Numbered from the stretch's first letter, positions 24,339 to 36,590 are shown. The stretch: DNA of 64,000 nucleotides from Meconema thalassinum (GCA_946902985.2 CAMPQE020000053.1:1178001-1242000); one strand, 5' to 3'. The notes: generated from the sequence alone by a model not told the origin. Translations and numbers: made by a program.

Positions 24339-24743
24339 GTCATCTGCGTACAGACGTTGTCGCGACGTTGAACAGAGTGGGACTCAGTGGGTCGCCTTGT
24401 AGTTCTCCGTTGGTTTGGGTGATCTCTCTTGAGGTTGATATCCCATCGTTTATCTCTACTTTGTTGAAAGCCAGGATATTTTTATCATATACGTGATTTC
24501 GGATTTTTCATCCATCATTTTCTCCAGTTTTATAATGAGCTTCGATCTGTTTAGTAGGTCGAAGGCCTTCGAGAAGTCGACAAATATTGGATGGAAAATT
24601 CCTTTAGGGTGTCTAAGCGCTTGTTCTATGTCATTCAGTAGATTGTTGATAGCTTGTAGGGTGGACCTTCCTTTCCTGAACCCGAATTGTTGATCGGGAA
24701 TCAGTTGATCGACAGTCGGGGTGAGCCTTTTGAGCAGAATGTT

Positions 24744-25592
24744 TTAACATACCTTGAATATATTGTTCTCTAGAGCGATTCCTCGGTATTTGTTTGGGTC
24801 GTTGTCTTCTCCTTTGCCTTTATGTAGGACCTTAATGATGGATTTTATCCATTCGTCGGGTATTTCCCCTGTTGCTAGGCATCTGTTAAACAGATCTGAC
24901 CATAGTTCACTTAAAATTTCAGCCGAGTCTTTCAGGATCTCATTGGAGATGCCGTCTGGGCCTGTCGCTTTCTTGTTTTTTGTCTCGCTGATTGTCGCAA
25001 TTACTTTTTCTGATGTGATGGGAGTGCCCAATTCTACGCTTGTGTGATATGTTGCGTTATACGCCGTTTGTGACTGAGTTAGGTTCAGTACTTGTGAGAA
25101 GTGATTTTCCCATATGTCCATCTGAATTTGGCCAGATTTCCTCGTAGTCTTTCTTCTGATGGCTAAGAAGGGGTCATTTAGTGCTTCTTCTGCCTCCGTC
25201 AAGGCTTGTTTTTCTATGTATTGAGCCTTTTTCTTTTTCAGGAGAGTCTTATATTCCTTTCTTTGTGCTGCATATTCTTCTAGAAGACTTTTTGTGTTGT
25301 GGAGTTTGGCCATGTGTAGTTTTAGGAGGACTTCGTTTCTAAGTGTGTAGCAATCCGTATCAAACCATGGTTTAGCTCTTCTTAGGTTGATTGGGATTGT
25401 TGATGCTCGTATGGTCTCCTGAATTGTTGTCAGGGCTAGGTTCAGGTTGTTTTCGTTAAGGAATTGTTTTGTTGCCTCCATTGCTTGTGCGTTGTTGCTT
25501 AGGGCATTTGCGTCTACCTTTCTTGAGCTCTTGTGGGTTAGTAGGTTTGGTATTTCCTGTTCAGTATTTCCGAGTATAATATTGGTCCTCAT
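24744..25592 (-). pseudogene. LINE B reverse transcriptase, N-terminal part
   Basis: A 282-residue open segment with a Lys/Glu-rich linker (about residues 1-150) and the first RT blocks: KKATGPDGISNEIL, LFNRCLATGEIPDEW, SIIKVLHKGKG and NKYRGIALENNIFKV. It stops right after this block. The palm continues in another frame to the YADD box near 24345. It belongs to the LINE that extends from 26258 down to 23470. Confidence 0.85.
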
Positions 25593-26258
25593 AGGTATAT
25601 GTTTTGTCAGTGGGGTGCAGGATTACTTCCAGAGTCCCTGTTGGTATTTGATGGAGATGTTGCTTCCTCTGTAAAAAACTAGGTCGATGGTGCTTGTGCC
25701 ATTGTGGGCTATGTACGATATTTCATTTGCTTTGTTTATAAGAGAGTAGTCTTCTTCTTGCAACATATCCAACATATATCTTGTTTTGTTGTTGGGCTTG
25801 TCTATTCTGCAGTTAAAATCTCCTGCCAGGATGACGATTGTGTCTGTCTTTGTTCGGGCAATCGCCCCTGCTATTATTTCTATTGTGTCTTCTAGGGAAG
25901 ATCCGTATGTGATATATATGCCTATTATTGTTAGGTTTGGGGTTTTCATTATTACTAGGTTCTCTTCTTTTATTGAGTTTTCCCTATGGATGGTTTGAAA
26001 ATTATGGAGACTCCTCCCTCTGATCTGCCTCTTGGGTTTGACTTGGCGAGAGAGTGAATTGAGTAATGGCTCTTGAAGTTCAGAAGTTCTGTCAGAAAGG
26101 TGTCTATGGCCACCATTATGTCGCTCTTTATACAGATATCGTCAGGTGCTGTGCAGATTTTGCCTCTCAGACCCTCTACATTCCACAATAGTATTTCCAG
26201 ATTTCTTTCGGTGGTCTTCTTGATTTTATTGTCTTTTAGAAAAAGTAGCAAAAAGTAG

Positions 26259-27840
26259 CAGAAAAACTAAACTAATCTACAATATGGAGGCCAGAACTAC
26301 TAGAAAAAATCAACAATGCATGCTCGGCCTGCCTCACCATCTTATATCTCAAGATACTTAAAGACGTTTAAAGAACGATATTTTCTGACGAACAAATATT
26401 ACTACTGTATATAACAACTAAAAATATCATAACACACCTGAACACGAAAGTCACTGGCAAAACAATGAAAAAATTCCGAAAACACGACTCATGTTCACCG
26501 GAAACTAAGGGCTGTAAATCACTCGCAAGAGACACGTCTTGTCTGCTCTGCAATATATTAACTACTGTGGGCTAACCCAAGCGAGACGCAGTGAGGTCAA
26601 GGTCACAACGTGTTTCAACATGGTCGAGCAAGCCTTCTAGTGTTCTACTATACCAAAAATATCATTTTACCAATTTCAGTTTTTGAATTAATGCCGCATT
26701 TGAGGCACTCTTGTCCCAGTGCGACGGTGGTTTTCAAACCCAGTTGTCTTCAGAGCGGGGAACTACCCTGGCCACTTGGCCTGGATCTTGAAGTTTTGTG
26801 ATATTTTAAATAAGCTCAGCTCCTTTCCTCAAGCCATTTTTTATGATAGCGACTACATTTATGACAGCTTTTGAAATAGGCAATGAGTTGGAGCGAAGCT
26901 ATTGAAATGTAAGTCAACGTCACTGCAGTCAGAACTGAGCCAAGCATTCTTTTGTCTGGTGAACTCTACCGGTGATTCCTCAGGGAGATAGAAACACTGG
27001 CCCAGGTCCTTGGATCTTTTCCAGTTTTGCAACTATCAAATCCCGGCACCTAAAATCATGCCCGGGATTGTATTCAGAAGAAAGGTTTATAACGTCCAAG
27101 AACAAGTCTGTGTCATATCATATATCGCTGTTCAAGGTGGCTGGAGATGATTGCCTAAAAGATCAAGGGAGGTTTCCTAATAAAACCAACCAGGAGGTTG
27201 GCCAGCCTTAAGAAGGAAACACGTGATGTCTTATTGCATTACATTTCACCTTTGAGAAACGGAATATTTATTTCTAGCAAATTAATAATGTTTCGCAGTA
27301 CCGCAGTGACTGTAGTAATTGCTGTTGATATATAATGTAAATACAGTCGGCCTACTGCTTGTAGTAGAAGCATTATGAAGTGGCAAAATGTATGTTAAAT
27401 AGTCTACACAACACACTATCCAGTTGCGCTTACTGCACTTGGCTTACTCGAAGTGTGTACAAATTTAACAGCCATAATCATAAATTCTGCTTTGTTTTGT
27501 GAACATATTCATTTAGAATATTTTTATATGACATAAAGTGAGTGACTTTTACGTTCATTGTTAAAAGCTGTTAGGTAGAACTGTTGAGGGCCAAGACACT
27601 TGTAAGTGACCTGTGAGACTGAAATGGGAGAAGAGGTTGGATTAGCCCTTTATAGTCTTACTGCTAGAAATTGCGTATTACTTGTTACTTCTTCAGCCCT
27701 TAAACCTATTTCTTCCCGTATTGCACTGTTCACCACAATTTCTATCACACTAAGATTTACTAGACCTATAAAGGAAGGATGGCTTTTTTAAGATGAGACT
27801 TGTATAATGCAGCAGTATACGCTGGAGAATAAGAAGGTAG
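26259..27840. other. No gene recognised; possible LINE B 5' leader at the start
   Basis: The first 300 bp could be the 5' leader of LINE B on the minus strand. The rest has frames of 79 aa or less with no motif. No tandem repeats were seen. Confidence 0.45.
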
Positions 27841-27902
27841 GGGCAGATGACCTCGGTGTTCCTCCCCTTGAAGCCTCAATAATTTACTAACTAAAAGAAG
27901 AA
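27841..27902 (+). repeat. Short dispersed repeat, 3' tail type
   Basis: GGGGCAGATGACCTCGGTGT followed by CCTCCCCTT and an A-rich ACTAACTAAAAGAAG tail. The same block occurs at about 40612-40668 in this orientation, and reversed at 36692-36746, about 37345-37375 and about 40788-40832. The common core and A-rich tail suggest the 3' end of a SINE or LINE family. Confidence 0.65.
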
Positions 27903-28032
27903 AGTAATTTCAGTCAGTGGAATAGCTAATATATCCTCACTTCAAGCTGAGCTGTGCTGTAAAGTTACATTATTTATTGTGTAGAAGCTTAAGAATATAC
28001 CTCAGAAATTAATGATTCATTTTTGTCGCTAG

Positions 28033-28091
28033 GTTATAAAAGAAGAAACCCATGATGACGAGAGGGATGCAAATAGAAATCATCCGAATGA
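28033..28091 (+). CDS. Candidate IKEE exon of the C2H2 zinc-finger gene
   Basis: A 59-bp segment between an acceptor with a pyrimidine tract (TCATTTTTGTCGCTAG ending at 28032) and a perfect donor (GTAAGTAGA from 28092). In the open frame it encodes VIKEETHDDERDANRNHPN plus two bases (GA) of a split codon. It enters in phase 0, matching the end of the exon at 12557-12670. It leaves in phase 2, and the finger exon at 57276 starts with the single base needed to complete the codon (GA plus G, Glu). The VIKEE start and acidic composition are typical of the N-terminal exons of insect zinc-finger proteins. It is too short for ordinary ORF calling. Transcript evidence would be decisive. Confidence 0.62.
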
Positions 28092-28284
28092 GTAAGTAGA
28101 CAACAAGGAAATATATTGTAGGTTTGTGGATGCAAACTAAAATTGTTGGCTTTGAATAAGTTATCCTCTTTTTATATATGTCATTGAACATATATATGTG
28201 TGTCATTGTCTGACATAAGATGATACTGATGTTAAGTATTTATAGCTGCCCAGAAACTAACCATTCTCATTCAGAGTTTTCGCT

Positions 28285-28650
28285 GTAGATACAGGGTGTA
28301 ACTAAAGCTCCGGGGATTCCATAGAGGACCTGACAAGCAAAACATGTCCGGTAAACATATGGTGTGTGTGCCTTGTTTGTGGTGTGCACAACACAGACGA
28401 TGCTAGTTGGTCATGTGTGGGGGGCACACAGGCCACTTGTACGCTTCGTCACTATTCAAGTCCAAACAAATGTTTAGGGCGTCAGGGACCGACATCGTGG
28501 CGTGCTCGTTCTCCCGATCTCAACCCATTAGACTTCTACTTATGGGGCCATTGTGTATGCCACATCACTTCATAACGTGGGCATGCAGACATATCGAAAA
28601 CTTGTACCAAAACTTAGGCAGTTAGGTCGCCATCATAAAGGACTTTGTCT
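28285..28650 (+). pseudogene. Decayed Tc1/mariner-type transposase fragment
   Basis: ACAGGGTGTAACTAAAGCTC at about 28292 looks like the terminal repeat of a mariner-like element. The following 300 bp encode, in shifting plus-strand frames, GPTSWRARSPDLNPLDFYLW, the C-terminal DDE block that surrounds the last catalytic acidic residue in this transposase group, then WACRHIENLYQNL. Most of the catalytic domain is deleted and at least one frameshift is present. It lies about 200 bp downstream of the candidate exon at 28033, inside the presumed intron. Inactive. Confidence 0.72.
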
Positions 28651-29920
28651 CATTAAATACCCTTACTTACCTAACTCACCCTTCCGATAGTGTCTTCAAT
28701 ATTCTTTTACAGCTCGAACTAGTCGTTGAAAAGAAAATGTCTTCCCTCTCAAATTAGTGGGCTGATATATTTTATGAGTGAACAGAATTAATGAGATTTA
28801 TTTTGGCCGTTGCGAGGAACATAAACTGGACCTTAATGGAAATCTCGTTTTTCATTTCGAGAAGTGCCGCTTCTTCTTTCGTTCGAAATAAATTAGGAAT
28901 GAGCAGTCGTCTGCTAAGTTTGCAAAATCGTCGTGTAGGCTGTCCAAAGTTTCGGACAACTTACAGCTATAAGTTACATGGGTGAGTTAACATTATATTA
29001 TATGTAGTGAAATTGTGCAGCTTAGGATTTTTACAATTTGATCCCTGTCAGAATGATTTATTTCCTTGTTATATTTAACTATGACGTAACCTTACGTTTC
29101 ATAATTAACTCAAGGTACGTCATCGTTTTATGTACTCAGTGCGGAAAACTTTATATTGGGGTCATATTGTCTAATACTACGTAGAGGAAGCTGACAACTG
29201 AAAAGTAACATTCAACTGCTGGTATTGATACCGTCCTCACTCTGCGCCAGCCGACGCTGGAGCCTCCTATCGGCTGGAACTAACAAACTCCACAAGACAC
29301 GTCACTTTCTCTTCTATACGATATGGTTTAGCTAACGTTGGTGATGAAGTAAGTGTGCTAATAGTAGACCTTTGACATGGTACGCAATTGGTTAGTTCTT
29401 AATACTTTATTCAGAAGGGGAGCAACAGTACAGATTTAGCCTTGCTTTACTTGTCCCTCAGATGGTGAACACATTTTTAACAATAGTCAAATAGTATTTA
29501 ATCTGCGCACTGCTGCAAGACTGCAACGGAAAACTATAGCCCTAACGTTTTTGCCGGCGAGATCTGGAGGAATAAGAAGCTCTTAAATTGACTTCGTTAT
29601 GGTCATGGTGATTTTCTAAAACCTGGCTTTTGATTGCAAAGAAAAACTTTGGGGCAACATTATTTTTGACGACAATCCGATTGTTATGATTTTTATGGTA
29701 CAATGAGGAACTACAATGTGAACTTTTAAGAATAATACAACAAAATCTGTGGAAGGATAATTTGGGAGTAAGAATAGGCAGAATAGGGGAACACTCAGGG
29801 TATATTAGAATTAATGGATGAAAAACTGTAGAACAAGAACGCACGAAGCCTAATACAGGCTACTGAAATTTGAGGTAAGCAAGAGGTGTAAAGAAGCCAA
29901 AGAATAATGTTTGAAAGAGA
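28651..29920. other. No gene recognised
   Basis: AT-rich, with frames up to 100 aa (29542-29844, minus) lacking recognisable motifs. No repeats or splice-flanked open segments stand out. Confidence 0.5.
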
Positions 29921-29929
29921 AATGTGCAC

Positions 29930-30180
29930 AGCCACCATAATGATGTATCGGTTAGCATAGTTGTCTGTCGCTTCGGAAGTTGGTATTCGATTTCTGGCTC
30001 TACTATGAATTGTAATTCTGGTCGGAGGGCTGGATCAGGGTACACTCAGCCTGTTGGATGTCATTCCCTCTCCAGCCATCCGCAAAGTTATTTTTGCGCA
30101 TCTCTCACTTCTTCTCCAGGAAAACGAGATTTAATATTGGGATCTGATTTGGTTGGCCACTAGAAGGCCTATGTATTTAA
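29930..30180 (+). repeat. tRNA-derived SINE fragment
   Basis: An A-box-like GGTTAGCATAGTTGTC and a B-box-like GGTATTCGATTTCTGG lie at tRNA spacing, so the head is tRNA-derived and could be read by RNA polymerase III. The body contains GAGGGCTGGATCAGGGTACA, CTCAGCC and CTTCTCCAGG, which I recall (unchecked) from SINEs of polyneopteran insects. No clear tail or target duplication was found, so it is probably 3'-truncated and old. Confidence 0.65.
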
Positions 30181-31024
30181 GAACCAAAAGACATAGGTGA
30201 TATCCCTGAGTTGATACGTTGAATATGGTCACAGAATCTCGTCAGTTTATTTCTTTTATAATTATGTTTTTTTCACAGGCTTGTCGAAGGTAACAAAACT
30301 TTGTTTTCAGGAAGTATAACAATGTGCCTAAATCTAGCAAAGTAGCTGACGGATGGGAAGATTGTCATTGCAATGAATTTCATGATTCATGCTTCAAAAT
30401 TTTGGACTAGAGTAATTTACAAGATAATGTAACGAGAGCCTGCTTAGGACTCTAAACTTCTCAAAGCAGAGAAGGGTGTGGAAGAGGTGGCCCGTGGCCA
30501 TTTACAAGCATTGGCATTAGTTACAAATATAATCAAGCTCAAAGCTTATATGAAGAAACAATAATCAAGATGCATGGATTGAGAACGACCCTAGGTAGGA
30601 AACTAGGGACCTTGGCCAGCGATACTCATCTAAAGAGAAATAATAAACCTGACAAAAAGTATCTTTGAAAGTTTTGGTAAGAGCACAACAATCGAAAGAA
30701 ATAATTGCCAAAGCTCACGAGGCTATCGTGGCTAAACATTTAAATCCACGCAACTGATATAATTTAAAAGCAATTTGATAGCTGATCTTGCCACAATACA
30801 AAATGTATCAGTTGCTAGCAAGTAGTTGATCTCAGAACAAAATTGGACTTAAAGACAAATAATGAAAAATTGCAATTATTTAATAGACTTGATAAGATGA
30901 GTGAGAATATCACGAGAAATCGTTCCCCATTAGACACAATGAAGATTTACTAGAGGTAAAATAGCTGAAAATTTGCTAATCCTAACAACTTGGATACAGC
31001 AGGAATCGCCGTGAAAACTTGAAA
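30181..31024. other. No gene recognised
   Basis: AT-rich sequence with no long frame, tandem repeat or recognisable mobile element. Confidence 0.5.
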
Positions 31025-31027
31025 TAT

Positions 31028-31600
31028 CTTATATATAAAATTGAAAGTCTGTATGTATATATGTATGTGGGTGTGTGGGTATGTGGGTGGATTTGTTTCG
31101 TATACAAATCCACACGGTTCCACTAATCTCAACCAAATTTTGCACACTCATAATTTAGGACACAAAGGAACGGCTGGCTACATGAATTTTCGATAGTCTT
31201 TCTCATTCTTCTGATTTCGGCCTTTTGCACTGAAGCAGAGGCCAATAAAGTCAGAAAATTAACTTATCTCCATGGCAACAGCAGCATAAGACGGGTCCAC
31301 CAAGCATCCATCTATCTCGGGAACAGGCCTTGCCACTCAATTTTCTCAACGACAACACTACCTCAAGAAGTGATCACCAGGTTGCCATCTGTCTCTGTAA
31401 GGGGCCACGCTACTCCATTTTCTCCTTGACTACAGTCAGTACGTAAACACCAGGCCATGGGCCTCCATTTTCTATCCAAACCACGATAAGAACATTAGGA
31501 ATCTGAACGCCATAAAAATTTGAATAGCTTTTTAAATTGTATTAACAGGGGTCGATGTAGGGAATTAAAATTTAAAAAAGTCCTCTCGGCACGCCGGAAG
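31028..31600 (+). mobile_element. Helitron-like short element, copy 1
   Basis: It starts TCTTATATATAAAATTGAAA followed by a GTATGTATGTGGGT tract and then GTATACAAATCCACACGGTT. The same order occurs at 36165-36590, and the two agree over several hundred bases, including GGCCTTT and CAATAAAGTCAGAAA. A TC start followed by TATATATAAAA is typical of non-autonomous Helitron/Helentron elements in arthropods. The 3' end is unclear here. No coding capacity. Confidence 0.55.
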
Positions 31601-31807
31601 GCGGAGGTAGATTTCACCGGACAAACTTGGAGATAGGCGAAAATAGGCAGAATATGCAGGTTTTCGTAGAAGGATCAGACCTCATTTATCGCGTGAAAGT
31701 ATTTTATAATTGGAGATTAATTAACTTTGTTTTTCTTCATTTTAAACATATTTTAAACATTTTATTGTCTTATGGGGACGGTAACCTTCTTGTCATTTGG
31801 AGTCCAT

Positions 31808-33322
31808 TTTTAGCCTATTTTCAATTTTGAAAAAAATAGGCTTATGAGATCACCTTTTGTCCGTGTGTGTGTGCGCGCGTGTGTGTGCGTGTGTGTGTGT
31901 GTCCCCCCCTAGTAAAATCTAAACGGCTGGAGCGATTTCAGTGAAACTCGGTAAGTTCATAGCACTATTCCCGGCGACCTCGACCATGCCCATCGAATTT
32001 TGTTACGTCTCACCAATCCAACATGGCGGCTGTGCGAAATATTTCACTAGCATTCAGTATCTCCGAAACTATAAAGGATATCGCCCTGAAATTGTGTACG
32101 GTGATAAAGGGTACTACTAGAAGTTCACCTATGAGACTTTCAAAAACCTGGTTACTACATAACCAACATGGCGGCCAAGCGAAGTGGAGACTTTTAAGTA
32201 GACTTTTCTCGCGATTTAACTATCCCAACGTAATGAAACTTGGTACAGCAAATATTTATACACATTGCAATGCACTGGAGTCTAATTTAGTTCAATTGTT
32301 TACATAACCTCAAAATGGCGGCTGTGCGAAATATTTCACTGACATTCTATATCCCCGAAACTATTACAGATATCACCCTGCAATTTTGTACGGTGATAAA
32401 GGGTACTGATACAAGTTTACCTATGTATAATTCATAAACCTGTAAAGTACAAAACGAACATGGCGACCAAGCGAATTTGAAATATTTTAATAGACTTTTC
32501 TCGTGAGTTAACTCTCTGAGCGCAGTGAAATGTGGTACAGTAAATGATTTTGCAGATTGTAATGTACTGCAATCTAATTTAATTCAATTGTTTACATAAC
32601 CTCAAGATGGCGGCTGTGCGAAATTTTAAAATTAAGTTTTTATTTCTTGTGTCGTAATCATGCGATCGAAGTGAAAGATTGAATAATGAACCTAGGCAAT
32701 AAGTGTCCTTGAATGGTACATAACTCTATGGCCTATACATATAACAATCCTAAATGGCAAGCTTCCGTAATATTTAGACGGTTCTCAATATCTATGAATC
32801 TTTTACAGCAACCAAACTGAAATTTTTATGTTCATAGAGACTATGAACATATGTTCACCTATAGGACTTTCAGTAACCTGGTGAGCACGAATCCAACATG
32901 GCGGCGACGCGAAGTATAAATATTTAAATGGACGTTTCTCGCGAATTAACTATCCGAGTGCCGTGAAACGTTGCACGTTAAATGCTTACACAAATGTTGA
33001 TCCACTGGCATCTAATTTATTTCAATTGTTTGCATAATCACAAGATGGCTGCTGTGCGTAATTTTAAAATCTCGTTTTTACTTCTTGTGTTCTAATCATG
33101 CGATTGAAGTTTGAATACCACACGTACACAATAATCTTAATATAATAGTACAAAAATAAAAATCCAACCTGGCGACCATCTGAAATATTTAGACGGTTCT
33201 CAATATCTACGAATCTGTTACAGCAATTAAACTGAAATTTTGTATGTTGATAGAGGCAATTAACATGAGCAGGATATATGAAAATAGGCTGTACAGTTCT
33301 TCACGGAACTACTTGTTATACT
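31808..33322 (+). mobile_element. Tandem-repeat element with terminal hairpin, copy A
   Basis: It begins with a hairpin (AGCCTATTTT and AAAATAGGCT around a short loop), then TTATGAGATCACC and a GT/GC microsatellite. Monomers of about 300 bp follow, each with AACATGGCGGC or AAGATGGCGGC and CGAAATATTTCAC. It ends GAAAATAGGCTGTACAGTTC and a small hairpin AGTTC-TTCACG-GAACT near 33320. The same layout occurs reversed at 41868-42952 and 47788-54667. A terminal hairpin, asymmetric short inverted ends and an internal tandem array resemble Helentron-derived elements. No protein is encoded. Confidence 0.72.
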
Positions 33323-33594
33323 TGTGGTCACACTGTCCTTATGCAAGGTTTCGACACTGATGTGTAACTATGTAACGGTCTGTTACTTCTTCACGCAAAA
33401 TTATATCTCCCGCAGAGATGTTGGTTCCTCAGTTTAGGGGCTGCGACAACGCGGTCATATAACCCCGTGTACTTTGGGTGAGTGTAGAATCTGTCTGATA
33501 AACGGTGTGAATTGTGATGGCTCTATTAGTCTGTAATTCAGGTAAGGAATGCAGACGCTAAATTTCAAGCAGTAGTTCCTAATGTTGCTACCAG

Positions 33595-34563
33595 ATACTA
33601 ACGTCAACGCCACCTAGCTGTGAACTTGGCTACTAGATGCCACCTCAATCAGCAACTCGCAACGAACGTTGGAACTTCCCCTCCAAAGGAAAGCTTACTG
33701 AGGGATTTTTAGCACTCTTAGAAAATCCGACGACTTTGGCCGGCTTTGAACCCGCGACCTTGGGCATAGAAGTTCAGCATGCTACCAGTTACGTCACCGA
33801 AGCCGCTTCACACTTAGTCAGATGGAAATCTGAATCTGATCTCGCGCAAGTGCGTTGTCATGGCAACGTCTGATGGCTCATCCCTCATCAATTTAGTAGT
33901 GTTGCCATGTCAACCACTGATAGCTCTTGGCATTTAATTATAATTCCGAAATCATTTTTCTCATCCCTTGGCGCAATGGTGGCTCATATCAAAAATTCTT
34001 TCAGACAAACGTTTTAGGTAATTATTAGGGGAATATTGTCCATTTTGTACGGTTTTGATATTGTGCCTATTAACAGAGATATGATTAATGTTTCCCGAAA
34101 AAAACACTTTTTCCCACCCCTTTGGTCAATGGTTGGTGCTATCAGAAAACGTTTCAAACATAAATTTCTGAGCTTTATCCGACACATAGTATGAACTTTG
34201 AACGGATTCGATATTTCACATATTAAGAGAGTTATAGCAATATTTCATTTTTTCGAAAAAAAAGTCCCCCATTTTCATCCCCTTCGACCGATTTAGCCCA
34301 GTAACGAACTCGTCCGAGATTTTATGGGTATACATATTCGGTAAAAAATTCAAAGTGATTGGTGCAAAATTACGGCAGTTATCGTGTCCACAAGAAACTG
34401 ATATACATATATACATATATTACATAAATTATATATAAACTTTTGAACTGACGGTGGTTTTGGGGTCTGGGGGATGTGAAACGCGAAGATATGTCAAAAT
34501 TTTCCGGAAATCGAAACATGGTACCCATTGCAATAGTTAGCTTTCTGATGAAATCTACCTAAA
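33595..34563. repeat. 969-bp tandem duplication, unit 1
   Basis: First copy of a two-unit head-to-tail duplication that starts at ACGTCAACGCCACCTAGCTG. It contains a reversed tRNA-like SINE head near 33725-33790 and several lines shared with unit 2 (for example TTCTTTCAGACAAACGTTTT). It ends at CTACCTAAA, immediately followed by unit 2. Confidence 0.88.
33725..33795 (-). repeat. tRNA-like SINE head, reversed, copy 1
   Basis: On the minus strand, TGGTAGCATGCTGAACTTC resembles an A box and CGCGGGTTCAAAGCC a B box, at tRNA-like spacing. The plus-strand frame through it reads GFEPATLGIEVQHATS, a common by-product of reversed tRNA-like SINEs. It recurs at about 34695-34765 in the second duplication unit. 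Confidence 0.7.
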
Positions 34564-35359
34564 ATACTACCGTCAACGACACCTAGCTGTGAACTTGGCT
34601 ACTACATGCCACCTCAATCAGCAACTCGCAACGAACGTTGGAACTTCCCCTCCGAAGGAAAGCAAACTCAGGTTTTTTAGCGCTCTTAGTAAATCCGACG
34701 ACTTCAGCCGGGTTTGAACCCGCGACCCTGGGCATAGAAGTTCAGCATGCTACCAGTTCCGATACCGAAGTCGCTTCCCACAGACATATGAAAACTGAAT
34801 GTGATCTCGTGCAGTGGCGTTGTCATAGCAACTGCTGATGGCTCATCCCTTATCAATTAAAAGTAAAGTTGTCATGGCAACCTCTCTTGGCACTTGGCAT
34901 TTTCTTATAATTTAAATCATTTTGTTCACCCCGTGGCGTAATGGTGGGTCATATCAAAAATTCTTTCAGACAAAAGTTTTAGGTAATTATTGGAGGAATA
35001 TTGTCCATTTTGTGCGGTTTTGATATTGTGCCTATTAACAGAGATATGATTAATGTTTCCCGAAAAACCCACTTTTTCCCACCCCTTTGGTCAATGGTTG
35101 GTGCTATCAAAAAACTTATTTGACATACATTTTTGGCACTTATCCGACACATATTATGAACTTTGAAGGGATTCGATATTTCATGTATTAAGAGAGTTAT
35201 AGCGATATTTCACTTTTTCGAAAAAAGCCCCCCATTTTCACCCCCTTTGACCGATTTTGCCCATTAACGAACTCGACCGAGATTTTATAGGGATACATGT
35301 TATGTAAAAATTTAAAGGGATTGGTGCAAAATTACGGCAGTTATCGTGTCCACAAGAAA

Positions 35360-35403
<44 letters not shown>

Positions 35404-35563
35404 TACATATATACATATATACATAAATTATATATAAACTTTTGAACTGACAGTGGTTTTGGGGTCTGGGGGATGTGAAACGCGAAGATATGTCGAAATT
35501 TTCCGGAAGTCGAAACATGGGACCCATTGCAATAGTTAGCTTTCTAATGAAATCTACCTAAAA
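34564..35563. repeat. 969-bp tandem duplication, unit 2
   Basis: Second copy, offset 969 bp from the first and slightly longer because a TA microsatellite has expanded at about 35366-35400 where unit 1 has a short TACATATA stretch. It includes the reversed tRNA-like head at about 34695-34765. It ends at CTACCTAAA (35563). Confidence 0.88.
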
Positions 35564-36099
35564 GGACTACATTGACTCACCCTGCAACGTTACAACGGCT
35601 GGAGATATCATCACGAAAGTTAGTATTAAGATTAAATGAACTTAGATGATTCTGTTGTTGTTGATTGATTTAGAGGCTTTGGGACATCATGGTAATGTAG
35701 CCCCATGAACGTGAGTGTGTACGAAATTTTCCTGATAACCTGTGTTACTGTAACGGCTGTAGTAGTGTGTGTATTTGTAATTTAAAAGAGGATTGAAAAG
35801 GAGGTTGTTGTGGCCTTTAGTTAGGAACTATCCCGGTATTTGCTTCGAGTAGAAGTGGGAAACCACGGAAAACAAAATAAACACTATCAGGAAAGTAATT
35901 GGGAGACTGAGTTCTCGAGGAATGGTGCATATACATCCCTTTTACTATTGTTCCATGCTCTGCTACGTAATTGTACTGCACAGTACTTTTCGACTAGGTT
36001 TACAGCAAATTAATATTGCACTTGAGTAACATCAGAGTCGAGGAGGACTATGTTCTAAACTCACTTGGGGGAAAAATGAATCTACTCTGCGAACTATAT

Positions 36100-36164
36100 T
36101 GGCATGTATCTTCATATAACATATATAAAGACAGCTGCCGGGCAACGCTGGGTAAAATAGCTAT
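36100..36164 (+). mobile_element. Helitron-like 3' end (GC hairpin)
   Basis: ATATATAAAGACAGCTGCCG continues into a CCGGGCAACGCTGGG hairpin and ends TAAAATAGCTA. The equivalent end at 41127-41157 reads AAAGACACCTCCCGGGCAAC. A GC hairpin a few bases before the end is the hallmark of Helitron-type 3' termini. The next element's TCTTATATATAAAAG starts immediately after. Confidence 0.6.
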
Positions 36165-36590
36165 CTTATATATAAAAGTGAAAGTCTGTATGTGGGTATG
36201 TATGTGTGTATGTGGGTGGGTGTGTTTGTTCCGTATACAAATCTACACTGTTCCACCCATCTCAACCATATGTTGCATACACATAGTTCAGGATCCAGAA
36301 TAAACCGCTGGATACATGCATTTTCGGTAGTCTTTCCCATTCCTCTGATTTTGGCCTTTTTACATTCGAGCAAAGGCTAATAAAGTCAGAAATAAACTGG
36401 TGAAGGAATAGCAAGGCCGTCCCATTGGCAATAGTAGGCCAAGACGTGACCACCAAATTACCATATATCTCTATAAGAGGCCATGCCACTCCATTTATTA
36501 TCTAAATCACGATAAAAGCTTTTGGAATCTAAACACCTTAGGCATCTGAAGCCGTATTTTTCTTATTAACAGGGAATTAAAATTAAATAC
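36165..36590 (+). mobile_element. Helitron-like short element, copy 2
   Basis: Begins TCTTATATATAAAAGTGAAA with the GTATGTGGGTGGGTG tract and GTATACAAATCTACACTGTT, parallel to the copy at 31028. It follows the hairpin end at 36164 with no spacer, giving A then TC at the junction, as expected for insertion between A and T. No coding capacity. Confidence 0.55.

Larger units (their letters stand above)
23470..26258 (-). mobile_element. Degenerate LINE B (endonuclease, RT, C-terminal zinc knuckle)
   Basis: A minus-strand LINE of about 2.8 kb broken by several frameshifts and stops. In order from the 5' side: endonuclease N-terminus (25970-26251, LLWNVEGLRG), endonuclease middle (25623-25949, VILAGDFNCRID), the first half of the RT (24744-25592, KKATGPDGISNEIL and KYRGIALENNIFKV), a palm segment in other frames (about 24350-24740, FGFRKGRST and FVDFSKAFDLLNRSKL), RLYADDMVLGS around 24339-24350, thumb (23628-24338, SYKYLGLTL) and a C-terminal CSLCNNPCDKYHITSC knuckle (23477-23902). 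Unlike LINE A, all RT blocks are present, so it decayed by small lesions. The clade is not determined. Confidence 0.88.

Noticed and set aside
29930..30010. A functional tRNA gene
   Set aside because: A- and B-box-like sequences are present, but the cloverleaf stems do not pair and SINE body sequence follows.
33637..34838. Two frames with GFEPATLGIEVQHATS
   Set aside because: This is the plus-strand reading of a reversed tRNA-derived SINE head duplicated with the 969-bp unit, not a protein family.
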